Of a stretch of 64,000 nucleotides of DNA, positions 45,726 through 58,390 are shown one piece after another. The DNA lies in NCBI RefSeq assembly GCF_018143015.1, contig NC_054742.1:60210853-60274852 (forward strand), read 5' to 3'. The stretch is from Lytechinus variegatus (Eukaryota; Echinodermata; Echinoidea; Temnopleuroida; Toxopneustidae). Below the pieces are notes generated by a model. The model searched no databases and had not been told where the DNA came from. It saw nothing but the letters and a program-made list of their open reading frames with translations. Positions within the stretch are counted from its first letter, which is position 1, and the number at the start of each line of letters is the position of its first letter. Position numbers and translations under genes: made by a program.

Positions 45726-46137
45726 CCGGGTGGGGGGGGGGGGGGCATTCAAATGTATTGCTGTACACACGCGTGGCCAAATTATTTTCAAACGAGTTTT
45801 TCTCTGTGTGCAAAATAACCCCCTAAACGAGTTTTTATTCGCGGGCTTTATTTTCACATTTTGGCCCCTAAACAAGCTGTGAAAAAGCTAAGGGGGGAAA
45901 AATACCCTAAATACGTTTGGCTAGTCTTAAAAAAAACTTTGGAAAAATACACCCTAAATACGTTTGACCCTGCGATTGACCACTGACCAGTCTTTCAAAC
46001 CCCTTTTATTGAAAATCGGTGTTTTTGATAACGAGTACACGCGCGGCCCGCGTCCAAAACTGAAAAAAACACCCCTTTAAAAGTGTTTTTGGGGTCGTGA
46101 CGCGTGTGTCTAGCAATATATTTGACTAGCCCCCGGG
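45726..46137. mobile_element. CCCGGG-ended element with 9-bp target duplication
   Basis: Ends CCGGGTGGGGG and CCCCCGGG. Sub-terminal inverted match ATTGCT..ACACACGCGT. The interior repeats ACCCTAAATACGTTT-like units. GATTTCCTC is duplicated at 45717-45725 and 46138-46146. A 9-bp duplication is typical of Mutator-like elements (inference). Confidence 0.75.
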
Positions 46138-46619
46138 GATTTCCTCTCCCTTTGAAAATATCAGTAAAAATAACCGAACAAGGGTCAAAACTACCGATGC
46201 CCTGTTGACTGTCATAAATAGTACTCTTATTGGAATGAGAATCTATTCGTGCCTCCTTTAATTTTCTCCATTTGCGCTGTAAATCACAACTGTACCCTAT
46301 AACAACGTGACAAAAGTGACGATGTGAAAATATGTACACATATCAATTAGCCGATTAAACAATCACTGGTGTAGTAAAATGATTTTAAAAATATAAGATT
46401 CAAGGCTATATTGCTATTGTGTAGAATTTCTTTGAAAATATGACTCCAATTGCATATAGTACAAGTTCCCTATTCAAATTGATTATTTGATCTGGTATCA
46501 CCGACTACGTTATAAGTACATTAAAGTCAATCGTTGGTAGGGTCTTCTGCAGTGATTAATACATACATCATGACCAGAGTCTTTATCATGAAAGCTCAAT
46601 TAGCGCTCAATTAGCATTT

Positions 46620-48030
46620 TGGTATTCTGAAAAGTCACCTAAGTGCCCCTTTCTTATTTGGCAGGGTTGCGTTGCGCGCACTTGCAATTCTACGCGTTAT
46701 GACCGCGCGAAGACTTAATTGAGTAGTTACGAGACTTTTGGTATTCTGAAAAGTCTCATAGCGCTCAATTAGCGGACTTTCCAGTGGGGAAAGATAATGG
46801 TGATAAGAGGTCCATTAAGTCTCACCATATTTTGCTAAATGTTGCTTTCATTTCGTATAAATATCATCAAATCGGTTTGATACTAGGAGGAAGGAAGAGA
46901 ATAAAGGAGAGAGCTAAAAAGGGAATATAACAAAGGGGGAAAAGGTGGTGTATAGAAACAAGTAAAATAAGGAATAGGGCCTAGGGACTATATTTGGTAA
47001 TACATAAATTAGAAAAGGGGGAAAAGGGAGACAGAAATATTTGTGTACTTATAGGGAAAACATGACTATTACTTTTTCTATATTTTCTTTTATTATTAGC
47101 ATCATAAACTGTTTTATTTTTGCACACTTTTTTTTGACAATAATGAAATTGCCAAATCACGGCAGATGCAGCAATGTGCAGGAGTGAATTAAACCTTGTT
47201 TCTGACAATGAAAAAATAAGCATAGACCCCTTTAGTATTTAAACGAATATAGAATAAAATACAAAAGAAAAAAATGATGAAGTGATACCATCGTTTTCTC
47301 CACCTATAAAAACCTATGTCATAACGTTTGTACATCTAATTTCAATAAAATGTCGGCTTTTTTAAAATTATGCTTGTTTGATTTTCAAAATATGTTTATT
47401 CAAATTTTGTTGGAGAAGATTTCTCATATAAATGAAAAGTATGTAGTTTTTAGAATAAGTAGGAATTAGGTTAAAGAAGACCCCCCCCCCCCCCTATCAT
47501 GGCCCCGAGACAGAGGCAAATAAAATATTGTAAAAAAAAGAAAAAGAAAGAAGCTACAAATGGATTCAATGGATAGGGGGTTGTGAAAATCAGAACGCGT
47601 TCGAAAAAAAAGAGAAAAGCACAAAGGTACAATAAATGAGAGACAAAGGGAAAATACAACAGATAATTTCAACAGCATAACGAACCTCTAATCTCCGATG
47701 CAAATATGCTTAAGCATTATTTTTCAGCAAAAATTCTTTGTATCAAGATCGTGGTGCAGTGCACCTGCAGCAGCCGGGCGCTGCGCTGCAAGGCAGCAAA
47801 GTGAAGAGCGGGGTGAAGAGACACTGCGCGCTAGGAGAAAAATTTACGTTGTAAGAGCGCATTTGATTGGTTAATTCGGCTCAGTAGGGGAGTGGCCTAA
47901 AGGGACTTAATTGAGCGCTAATAGAGTTTTCAGAATACGAATTTGGAGGTACATTAGCGCTCCATTAAATGGGTAACTTAAAAGGATATTTAAGTGGAAA
48001 CTTACGAGACTTTTCAGAATACCCCCCCGC
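46620..48030. repeat. Region bounded by inverted GTATTCTGAAAAGTC motifs
   Basis: GGTATTCTGAAAAGTC occurs at 46620 and 46740. Its inverse GACTTTTCAGAATACC ends at 48025, with a partial inverse at 47928. GCGCTCAATTAG and its inverse also recur. Possibly a decayed element with a younger partial copy inside it. Confidence 0.4.
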
Positions 48031-48829
48031 CTGAGCTTTATATTTAAATATGATCGTCACAATACACGTTTCCGTACTTTACTTTCCATTCACGTCATGT
48101 TCATAATCCTTCGGCATTGTAATTTAAATTAATGAGGATGTACAACAATGATATAATGATGACCACTTTTTGATACAGGTTTCGATGACACAAAACATTT
48201 ATTATGATTATAAACTTACTGAATCATTGTCCTTCTTTTTTTTCTTTGTTGCTTTCTATATAACACGTACCCCCCCCCCTCCGCATGCATCTAACAGTTT
48301 TGTTCAATGAACGTGAGCCGTGACGGAATTCGGGGAAAATCAGCCAGCAATTATTTGCAAGTGCGAATGAGCACAACCACAGTAAAATCTCTTTTTATCT
48401 AAAACTTGGCCTTTACATTCCTATTTTTTAAAAATATTGTTTCGAGTGTATGCCTAATGACCAAATTCAAGGATGTCACACATTGCTCCGAATTCGCAAA
48501 GATGGTTTTGAACGGTTCCAAACCATAATGGCAGATTTCACCCTTTATTGCACTATACATTCAGCGTGTATGTTTTTTTTATTGTAGCATTACTCACATG
48601 AATAGACACTATATATACCCCACCCCCAATAAAAAAAAGAAGGTACACACGGGACTTTCTGTCATCTGATATTTTTTTACAAATTTATTTCAATATTATT
48701 TCGCTTTTAATTTTTGTACAGATCTGTTTCATAATATGAAATACAAAAACATAGGAAATGGAAGATATTATAGCTGTAATGAGAGATACGAAGAAATACA
48801 CATGAGGTAGGTAATACAAATTTATGACT

Positions 48830-49012
48830 GGAAGAGAGAAAGAGAAAAGAAGAGACTCGGGAAAGAGTAATAGGGGAAGAGAGAGGGGAGGGAGGGGGAA
48901 CGGGAGCAAGAGAAATGGTAAGAAAGATAAAGGAAGGGAGGGGAAGATAAAAACAAAAGGAAGAACGACAGACAGAGGGAAGGGGGGGGGTGGGAAAGAC
49001 ATAAAAATGTGA
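48830..49012 (+). repeat. Purine-rich (GA/GGGA) tract
   Basis: About 180 bp almost wholly A and G on the plus strand. It gives spurious charged or Pro-rich frames. Confidence 0.9.
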
Positions 49013-50252
49013 CAGGGAAACGATATTAATTATGTTGAAATTCAACAGTAATTGCATATGAAATAATCGTTGAACAAAAATACTTTCTTTTCCTAACAAA
49101 GAATTTATCCATCCAAATTCACTGATGAAATATATTCATTAATTGGAATATAAGTGCAAAGCTATCCTTTCATAATACTGCATAATATATAAAGCAGATT
49201 TACGAGAGCTGAAATCTGGAGGCCTCTGTGCGCATACACCGATATGTAAACAGAAATGTACTTGCGAAGAACTCCAATCATGCTATTAATATTTCCTTCT
49301 TTGAAAACAAATAATTACTTGGATTGCACAATACCACCCAATTATTCATGCACTCAACAATTGTATATTTAAATGAAACCATCTGTCACCACAACTATGT
49401 CCAATAATTGGATACTATCGAAATTGAGGCAAGGAATGTTCAATATTAATTGCATGCATCAATAAAACTTCAAAGAAAATGTTTGGATATTATTTCAACT
49501 TATTCTGGAGTGATCGTCTGCTTAATCCCAACTGGGGCCTTCTTCTTTACGTTTACAAGGGGAGGTGTAGGTGTTGCTTTACCAAATGATAAACTAGGAT
49601 CCCCTTACATAGAATATACTATTATGGTAAGGTAACTTTATAATCCGATGGTAACCACCAAGGCAAACTTGCTCTGCAGACAATCGAAATAAAAGAATTC
49701 TATGAAAGATACCATTAAATGGTAAAGTAATCATAATAATAACTTTTATGCAAAGGGCATTCGATCAGTTTGATATATGTATCTGGCACTGAACAATGCG
49801 CAGTGATTTCTCTTCAGAATTTCATTCTTGGATGAATTTATATAAGAGCCGGTTGTTAGTAAAAATTGTGTCTAACAAATATTTGTAAAATAAGAGAATA
49901 GAGATTTGTTTCGATACCCCCCCCCCCCATTTAGGAGGGAATGGACACCTATATACTAACATGTTAGTCATTTTAACTTTTAATCAGAATATATAGTCCA
50001 ACGGCGTATTTAGCTTTGAGTTCCTTCTCTCTAAATATCTTAGATTGAAAATAAATCTATAGTAATGTGATAGGGACCAATCCAAAATAAAATTGAGAGA
50101 AAAATAAATCAATTTTAAATCTATTACACTGGTATGTTGAATCATATTTTGGATAAGTCCCTCATAGCAGAATTCACTGGTACAACACATCGACCTCTCT
50201 CAGGAGTCATATTCAATTGTCGGAGTTGAGGTGAACGATTGGTGGTCGATGA

Positions 50253-53200
50253 TTACGGTAAGATGGGGTCTCCATAACGGCACTCCTCTTCGATCCCGAG
50301 ATTGTACCAGTTTCCCTCGCCTCCTTTGTATTTGCTAGTTACGATACGGAACCATCCTTGCTCTCCCTTTAAAATCAAATAAGATTTTTAGAAAGATTTA
50401 TTATAATTTATCCTGTTAAAATATTCATAAAACGTTCAATTATTGTAATTGATTACAATCCAATATTTTTGTCATCATCCTCATTACTGCATGCAAGAGA
50501 TTCAGTAAAAGATGGAGATGAAAATTGTGGTACAACGCATCCTTTTCTCTTTTTTGCCAATAAAGCAACTACGCCCTCAGACAATATGGTTTAGAGATAA
50601 CCAAATAATCACGACAAAAAGAGCAAATGAAACTATGCTTACCCATGGTTCTCCCCAGGAGTTCCTCACGATCCAGTACTCGGTTCCAGTCGAATTATCA
50701 ACACCCCATCCAGCAACAGAGATGATGTGGTTGGACTAAACAATCAAAATAAAAGCAGGAGAATGATTATTTCCTGGTGATGAAAGTAAAAAGCTAAATT
50801 AGTTGGTCATTAAATTGAGATTTAGCCCCAAAATGCTGGGCTATTTTGATGACAAACAGATTTTGTTTATTGATAACACAATCGTCAGTGTGATAGGATT
50901 TTTATTTACACCTGATTTTTATGAAATCTTTAGTCTTGTTATATGCTTAATAGAGATCAGTTTCTCTGTTCATTGAAATCATACAAGTTGTTGGGATGGA
51001 CTTGGCTTTTAAGAAAGTAGGCATAATGGACGGAAAACTGGTAGGAAAGTTGGTAAAGCTAGTCTGTATAGTTGGGAGAGTGCAGTTTTGTAGAAATTAC
51101 AGTGCGTGATTTATTATAGTAATTTACTCTTGTTTGACAGATAGCGGCATTGCGGACATTGTTATAAATCTGGAAATTAGCGCCCATGCATCTAAAATAT
51201 CTTTCCACCCAAACCAAGAAAATATATGTCTATATAGTACGTTTTAATTTAAAATAAATGAAGATGAACCCCAACATAATCTTGAATAATTGTGTTTGGG
51301 TGTTGCGATTAAACCGTTGAGATAAGATGATATCATTACCATTACTGAAATAGATAATGAAATTGACGAAGACTTACCATAGCTAATATCTTGAACTCTT
51401 CGTAGATTCCACCAGTGTAAGTCTCAAGCTTGTTTGTTGCATCAATACCACAGCTGTAAGAGAAAAAAGGGGTTTTATGCTCTGAAATTTATGGGGGGAA
51501 AATGCTCTTTGCTAAGTTACAATTTGAATATTTTTTGTATGCCTTATGTAGGGATTTATTCCGTCTGCACTAATGAACCATACTTGCGGTCCAGTTAGAA
51601 AAAAACACTTGTTAGTATGTTGGGCAATTCGTTACGTGAAGAGTCATTATCGAGGTTAAATATTACTATGATTGCAACCCATATCAGGATTTTCATCAAA
51701 AGTTTTAGGACACTCTGTTCTCTGTCTTTCATAGACTTCATAGGCGATTAACTTCAAAAAGACAGTAATAATTAGGATTGGAAATACATGACTGTCTTAT
51801 TCTTATGTTTTGTGAAAAATAAGCGAAATCTTAAAATGCCAGAGGTTTAAATTTCTTATTTTACATCCGATTTCGACAAAAATGTTCAGCAAAATGCTTG
51901 ATTCTTTTCACTTTTCATTCATATCAACATTTTTTGATGGGGAGGACCTCTCCCTTTTAAAATGATGTTATTACCTGATGGGTCCTTTGGCGTAGATCTC
52001 CTTCATCATGGCTTCTCGGCCGCGGACAGAACCGTAGTCTGCTACTTTATACAATGTGTAATTGGCGATGCTACTACACTTGCCGTCCCAATCGCAGGTG
52101 CCACATTGGTTAATCTTATCACAGGCTGGGTCCACGGGAGTGGTCGTTGAAGAGCCAAAGATCGTGGAGGGGTAAAGGAGAAAAGGTGTGTGGTGATGGT
52201 GATGGTGGTGGAGGGAGATGGGTAAAACATGGAGGTGGTAATGACAATGAAAGGAGGGGACAGGGGAGTGATGAAGAGATGGGGAGTGACGTCCAGATGA
52301 AAGAGAGAGAGAGAGAAAGAAAGGTAGATGGGTAGAGGAGGCAGAGAGCGAGGGAGAGAGATAAAATAAAAAGTGTAATGATAAAAAGAATGAGTTACAT
52401 CGTCCAGAACTCTCTGTTTTAACCCTTCTGTTATTTCTTCCCTTTTAAAAAATATATTTACACTTCATTTTCTTGTACTAGTACATTGCTGCCCTTCATT
52501 ATAAACGAAATACAACCGGGGGTGGGGGGAGGGGTGGTTACTCGTTCCCCTATAGGCTGCTGTACAAAAATGTTAATTCGAGGTGAGTCATCTCAAGGTC
52601 ACAATGAAAAATAAATTGTAAAATAAAAAAGAGAAAGATTTCAATAATAATGAATTCTTACCTTGATTTTTGGCCTGGTAGTTATTACAAGTCTCATCAG
52701 GAATACCGTTCTTATGTGCATATTCGTAAACACCCACGTCATCACCACCGTTGCACGATCCCGCATCGCCGCAATCGATCACATTTTGGACGGACAGATA
52801 GGCTGACGGCCAGCTACCATTACGTAAGATATTTAGACGATCTATGCAATAATTGTCCAAAATAAATACAAATTATATCGCGGTTGAAATAAATAAAAAA
52901 ATCGAGGTGGAAATAAAAATATTCAAACTCTCTCTTTTCAACTTATTCAATACCAATGAGTAGAGGCGCCACGGCCGAGTGGTCTGAGGTGCTGGACCAT
53001 AACTATGGAGGTCCAAAGTTCGATCTCCGATATGGCACTCAAACTTGAACAAGGTATTTTACTTTCACTCAAATTTTGTTTCGTTGTTCGTTACCTTGTG
53101 AAAATGCTATTGGGACGTATTTTGACAAACGTCTATTTTTTTTGTTTAAAGTCAGCATATTTTTTTCATATTTGAAATTAATTGATGAATTTTGTTCGCT

Positions 53201-56179
53201 GGTTGCGTGATTAAGAATAATCAATTTGATTTTAAATGATACGCCTATAATTAAAACAAACAGCATAATACTGTTAATGTTTGTTGGCGAGTGAAGAGAG
53301 TTTATTCGGGGGCATTTAAAAAATTAATCGAAAGTGTAAAATTTATACAAGTTGTTGGAATTCAAGTTTATTTTTTTTTACATACCAGCTAAGGCACTTG
53401 TACTTCCCATAGCCCAACATGAGCCACAATAAACGGGGATATGCTGGTTCCTTGTGGTACTCACAAAACTTCTACCTCCAACGTTACGCCAGTCCCAAGA
53501 TGGCGGCACGGCGACACCGTCTCTCATGTGAGGTCTGGGATAAGTGCTGTATGAAAACAGAGAAAATTTAGCATGATATTAATAATATTCTATAGACTTA
53601 TATTAAAGAACAAAGATTTATCATCATTAACAGGGGCCGCGGAACGGTTTGAAAACAGTGTGTGTAAGGGTGAGTGTGAGTCAGTGTGTGTGTGGGGTGG
53701 GGGCTGCCCGATTCCGCGGCCCATGATCTGGAACGCTAGTTTCATTGCCTAATTTAAATTTGAACCAGAAGGTCCAAAGTTCAAATCCCGCTGAAGCACT
53801 CGGATCGTTTGAAGGCGTTTATCTACATTTTCCACTCTCCATCCAGGTGTATGGCAAATGTGTAGAATGCTCCCGGGGGGCCACTTCCACTGACGAGTGG
53901 TATACCATGCATGCGCGACCACGGGGTCTTGAAAAGCACCCTAAATACATATTTTCCTTATTCTCAAAATGCACCCCTTAACACGACTTAGTATTGGCAT
54001 GTGAAACCCTACCCTCAACAAGATTTGAAACAAATACTGTTGGCAAGTATTCCAGAATTGAGCCCCTAAACAAGTACAGCGATGTAATATATTCCATATT
54101 CTGAAAATGCACCCCTTAAGAAGTATTGGAAACAAAACGATACTTTTGGCAAGTATTCCCTGAAATGAACCCCTAAACATGACAACGATATTTCATTGTT
54201 ATGTCACGGGTCCGTCGGTCGTCGGTGTTACCTTTACATACCATTATTTTGGTTTACTACGGCCCCACCTTCCACACTTCGCGTAAATCGGACTCTAAAC
54301 ACATAGAGTTGGGGGAAAAAAAGGACATCCTTTATAAAACATTTTGATTTCGTTTTATCATCCCCGCATATATGACCCTAAACACGTATATTTTTTCGAG
54401 CGAAGTAGATACCCTTTTTCAATATTTTTGTGTTTTTGACACCCTTAACACGTTTTGTACGTAACGTGCCCTATCTTGAAAAGATATCCTTTTTACGTGT
54501 TTTTTTGGTCGCGCATGGTATCCACTCGTCAATGTAAGTGCCCCCCCCCCCCCGGGGGGAATGCTAGAGCACCTGATCGGAGAGGACGTGCAAATGTCGG
54601 GGTATTAATGTGCTGCGCTTAGAAAAAATGCATTCAGTTCTTTATTGCTGCATATTACCATGATTTTCACAATAATGCTTATCGAGTCACTCTACTCACT
54701 CTGAAAAAAAATGTGTTCACCGAATTAAAGCGCCAAAGATTTCTGTATCATAATCTTGATGTGTGTCAAATTATACAACCGTATGTGCACGAATAAAGAA
54801 AAGTGAAGAATTTTAGATGCACAAAATTGCAAGTAAAACGAAGGAGTATTTCGTTTACCAACAACTGCCAATTGGTATAGGTTCAAATAATAATAATTGA
54901 TTAAAATGATATTTATGAATTATTTTACATTCATAATACTTCATATTTATGTGAGAATGTATGATTGCCATGTATTTGAAATCGGAGTGAAGGTCACTTA
55001 GATAAGACTTTGTATGGAATATATACAGGTACACAATACGCGTCAGATTAATAATTGACCAAAAAGATAAAGGTCGACTTCATTCGTCTATTTTGTCGCT
55101 GAATTATATTGAATGACAATATAACGGTGCATGTGATAATAAATTATTACGACGATAGATATGAAATAATAGAATAATGGGCAATTCATTCATGAACTGA
55201 TATTAGGGTGCGCCGTTTTTTATTGTATTTACTATCATTCTCCCCTATATATACTACGTTTCTTTCTTTCTTAATTCATGATTTTAATAACGAGAGGAAG
55301 AAAGGGGAGGGAGAAAGATGACCAGATTAGATTTGACACAATCTTATATAATAAAGATATGCAATAATTGACATGTTTAGGCTGTATATCGTCGGCCTTA
55401 TGCCAAAAGGGCCTTAACCCGATTTTAGGGGTTCTGAATATTTTATAATAAATTTAACACATTTCATGTAAAACTTAATAACTTAACACGTTTATCGAAA
55501 TTGGCTTCAAAAGCAAAAAAACGACCACAAACTTTTGATTATTAGAGAGGCCAAAACCTTTAAACGCCATTATCTCGGAATGGCCAAAAGCAGTTAGGCC
55601 CTTTTGGCATAAGGCCGACGATATTATGATATACCACGTAGAGAAACACCAGCAGAAACATCGACAATGCTATAATAAGACTAAATGAAATGATACGACA
55701 ACTCGGCTGTATATTACACATGAATTAAATGGAATGATAATGATATTGCCTTAATCCTGTCAATACAAAATAATAGGATTACAAATCAGTATTTCATATG
55801 ATTGATGATGGTTTCATATTAAATGATTATACGCTGATTACCGATTATGAAGATATGCGCATCGAGATATCAGACGGAGCTATATGCCTATATTATGTGT
55901 AGAAATAATTGCCTGCCGAAAGCTTGCCGAAGAAGATCAGAATACGTCTCGGAGCTACATGTATGTCATCATTTTAGCCGCATTTTAGGTCTCTCTCAAA
56001 TAAATACACATTTACATTTATGCACATATATATATCGGTTAAAACAATAAAATATTTCATTCATACCTGACTGAGCACTTTCCCTTGAATAAACCAGGTA
56101 TATAGCATCCTGAAGCATCTGTAGCTACGACGAAACAAGTTAATAAGATCGAACAGAGGGCTATACTGGGGGTCTCCAT
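50253..56179 (-). CDS. CTSZ: Cathepsin Z/X cysteine protease, complete
   Basis: Seen: exons 56067-56179, 53386-53546, 52662-52841, 51975-52125, 51378-51453, 50643-50735 and 50253-50366. Phases match throughout and give 295 codons plus TAA; human cathepsin Z has 303 residues. Order: signal peptide ([18 protein letters not shown]), short propeptide with a Cys-containing segment, mature start near [10 protein letters not shown], catalytic Cys in YCGSCWA, the cathepsin Z insert NQHIP just before it, [22 protein letters not shown], catalytic His in [11 protein letters not shown] and Asn in [10 protein letters not shown]. The C terminus is [11 protein letters not shown]. Known role: a papain-family (C1A) lysosomal carboxypeptidase with a very short propeptide. 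The HIP insert is the diagnostic mini-loop that blocks primed subsites. No lesion was found. Introns total about 5 kb and carry SINE, MITE and foldback fragments. Confidence 0.96.
50870..51013. mobile_element. Degraded half of an AAGTCCACC-family MITE (CTSZ intron 5)
   Basis: The run from ATTTACACCTGATTTTTATG to GGGATGGACTTGGCTTTTAA resembles the right arm of the 39417-39998 family, with many changes. An old copy. Confidence 0.5.
51788..51958. mobile_element. Degraded half of an AAGTCCACC-family MITE (CTSZ intron 4)
   Basis: Contains TTATTTTACATCCGATTTCG and ends GGGGAGGACCTCTCCCTTTT. Only one arm is recognisable. An old copy. Confidence 0.5.
52155..52365 (+). repeat. Purine-rich tract in CTSZ intron 3
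   Basis: GGTGATGG and GAGA repeats just upstream (gene sense) of exon 4. On the coding strand it forms a long pyrimidine tract next to the acceptor. Confidence 0.85.
52964..53040 (+). repeat. tRNA-like SINE head (CTSZ intron 2)
   Basis: A box GGCCGAGTGGTCTGAGG and B box AGTTCGATCTC, with a Leu/Ser-like arrangement but no closing acceptor stem. Probably a SINE fragment rather than a tRNA gene. Confidence 0.5.
53747..54640 (+). mobile_element. SINE fragment split by the CCCGGG element
   Basis: 53747-53871 has a B box (AAAGTTCAAATCCC) and the body AAGGCGTTTATCTACATTTT, close to the 34651-34986 SINE. The match resumes after 54565 with CTGCGCTTAGA, like that SINE's AAGCGCTTAGA tail. Confidence 0.6.
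53872..54558. mobile_element. CCCGGGGGG-ended element nested in a SINE (CTSZ intron 1)
   Basis: The left end contains CATTGACGAGTGG-type sequence (CACTGACGAGTGGTATACC) and GCGCGACC. The right end has GGTCGCGCATGGTATCCACT. GAATGCT (7 bp) flanks both sides. The interior repeats CACCCCTTAA-like units, similar in style to 45726-46137. Confidence 0.75.
55389..55621. mobile_element. TCGTCGG MITE, second copy (CTSZ intron 1)
   Basis: 233 bp, nearly identical to 20431-20667 and also flanked by TA (55387-55388, 55622-55623). Such low divergence between two unlinked copies indicates recent mobilisation. Confidence 0.9.
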
Positions 56180-57399
56180 TTTACGAAAATTGTTGTGTAA
56201 GCACTGCAAGGGGCACATGCACTGAGTAAGCCTACGGGAGGCGTGTGGTATATATTCGTTGCTGTTCCTGATGTGGGTCGCGTAGTATGAAAACAACTCA
56301 TAAGAACAACGTCTATCCAGGGATATCCTCGTCTATCGTCTCTACGATAGGCCTACTGCAGTGACTATCAGTACAGCGTAAGGCGGGTTGTTGTTTTGTA
56401 ACAGTATATTACGTATGTATAGGGCATATTTACTTTCTAGACAAAAAACGATAATGTACTACTCTCGTCGGGGCTTTAGTCAGGTGACACAAAGAAGTAC
56501 AGGTCGGACGCTTCACGCGACACTAATTTCGGATGACTGGAACAATCGGAGATAGTGGTCTCAGTGTAGTGCTGTTTTTGTTTTGTTATATTATGTGTTT
56601 CTTTTTAGCTGGATGTAAGTACTTTACGCAGCCGGTCTTTAGGTGGCGCTCTTCAACAGACAGTGAGTCACTGATTGCGAAATTGATTTAGAATTATTGC
56701 TTATAACCAAATAATTGATTTTTGTTTTAGACGGATAAAATTCGATTTACGTTTATCATAAAATATATCTTAATGATTTCAAATATCGTTAAAAATAATC
56801 TCCTAAAAGAATGTAAACTTATCTCAAGCTTGTGATATAAATATAGGCCTATCTCGTGAGAAATACAGGCCTTCAACTGGTCTTGGTTGAAAGAGTAGAT
56901 CGAAGCAACAATTTCTTTAAAAAATTAGGAGAAAATTTAGGAATCATGCATCCAATCGGGAGAAGATTGGGATATTTTATACATTTGAAGTCGTATTATT
57001 GAGTCTGTTCCTCACATCTTACCGTTAACCGAATGAATTCATATGGATTTTAATTACACTCTTTTTTTCAACCAATATGCGCCTCATTTGGGGGGTTGAT
57101 CTCGAAAGGTCTTTTTTTCGATTTTTTAAAATTCCATTTCCATTCAAAACATAATACAAATTAACATAAGTCAAGTGCAATTTTACAGACGAGCATTCTT
57201 ACTTCGTCTTGTCCTTTGCCCATCCCCTATAGATCCACTGCGTTTGGGTTTACCTTCATTTTAATAAATCTTGCATTTATTAATTTTTTTCTTTTATGTA
57301 CATATTATTCTAGTACTCGCGATTAGATTAAAAAATCATCTTGTTTTAGCGAGATACGCATCATGCTGTTAAATATAAAAACTGCAGGGTGTCAAAAAA

Positions 57400-58390
57400 T
57401 GTTCAGCTTGCACTACGCGCTCGTATTATTTGATAAGTTCGATATCGGAGAAATATATTCTTCATGATTTCCCACCAAAAGTCCTTAAAATGTTTTCTTT
57501 TAAGGTCAGTTTATCATATATTTTCAGCTGTACACTTTGCATTCTCTCTAAGTGATAAGCTTAATTCCTGGCATCCAAGAACACGAATGTATTAATGGTT
57601 TAGTTAGGAACGCATCATGTTCATCATTACAAAATAGCTCACATTTATTGTAGCTCGCGCTTCGCGCTCGCATCATTCATTTAGTGAGATCCATATCCTC
57701 TTCCGAATTTTCTTACATGATAAAAATATTGATTAAAATGTTCCCATTATGATCTTGATTTTAAAAAAATTAGGTCTAATTCTGAAAAAAAAAATCAGCC
57801 CATGCTTTGCGCTCGCATGCATATGTGTGTATTGTTCTTTAAAAAAACCCTGAAATGTTTAAACTGTCAAGTTTTCAGGTCGGAATATAAAAAAATGCAG
57901 ATACTTATACTCCTCATGATTAGAAATTTAAACTTTTCATTTCACGCTTAGTGCGCTCGCATAATTGTTTAGTTTCCTAATTACAGAAAGTGCTAAGAAT
58001 TATTATTATTATGTAGTTTGGAGAAAGAAAAGGCCACGCCCACAGAAGGCCTTATTACATACGCATCATACACACTTTTTTTTGTTTTAAACACTGTTTT
58101 TATTCTGCTTACATGAACAAAAAGTTACATTTCAATCTACCATTTCAAATCACATATAATACTTTATATTTAATATTTTCACTTTTTTTCACTAACTTAA
58201 TATAATCATGAATCATATATATACGTTTTCAATAAAGAACAAGATATATATCCAACAAAAGATTATTGCCAATCGAAGCAGGAGTTCTTTTGAGGTTTAG
58301 AACTGAAAACGGGATATATTATTCATCTATTTAATCATGAAAAGTGTTGCTACAGAAATGATGCGAGCGCGAAGTGCGAGCTGAAAATTT
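57400..58390. repeat. Dispersed CGCGCTTCGCGCTCGCA motif array
   Basis: TGCACTACGCGCTCGTATTA (57409), GCGCTTCGCGCTCGCATCAT (57657), CATGCTTTGCGCTCGCATGC (57799) and an inverted GATGCGAGCGCGAAGTGCGA (58360) recur at roughly 140-250-bp spacing in AT-rich DNA. Internally repetitive mobile DNA; family not identified. Confidence 0.55.

Larger units (their letters stand above)
41993..50252. other. Large gene-free spacer
   Basis: I see no convincing coding exon. Contents: CA-rich tract 42130-42340; AT-rich DNA 42350-44090; short GA tract 44095-44120; MITE 44744-45346; CCCGGG-ended element 45726-46137; inverted GTATTCTGAAAAGTC motifs at 46620-46780 and 47895-48030; a degraded AAGTCCACC-MITE relic near 47250-47430; a poly-C tract near 47480; purine tract 48830-49010; and AT-rich DNA to 50230. 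Confidence 0.55.

Noticed and set aside
47466-47678. Hydrophobic minus-strand frames here and at 48685-49099
   Set aside because: They are low-complexity translations of poly-C and purine/pyrimidine tracts, with no splice context or family match.
52964-53040. Functional tRNA-Leu or tRNA-Ser gene
   Set aside because: It lacks a paired acceptor stem and a 3' terminator; it is more likely a SINE fragment.
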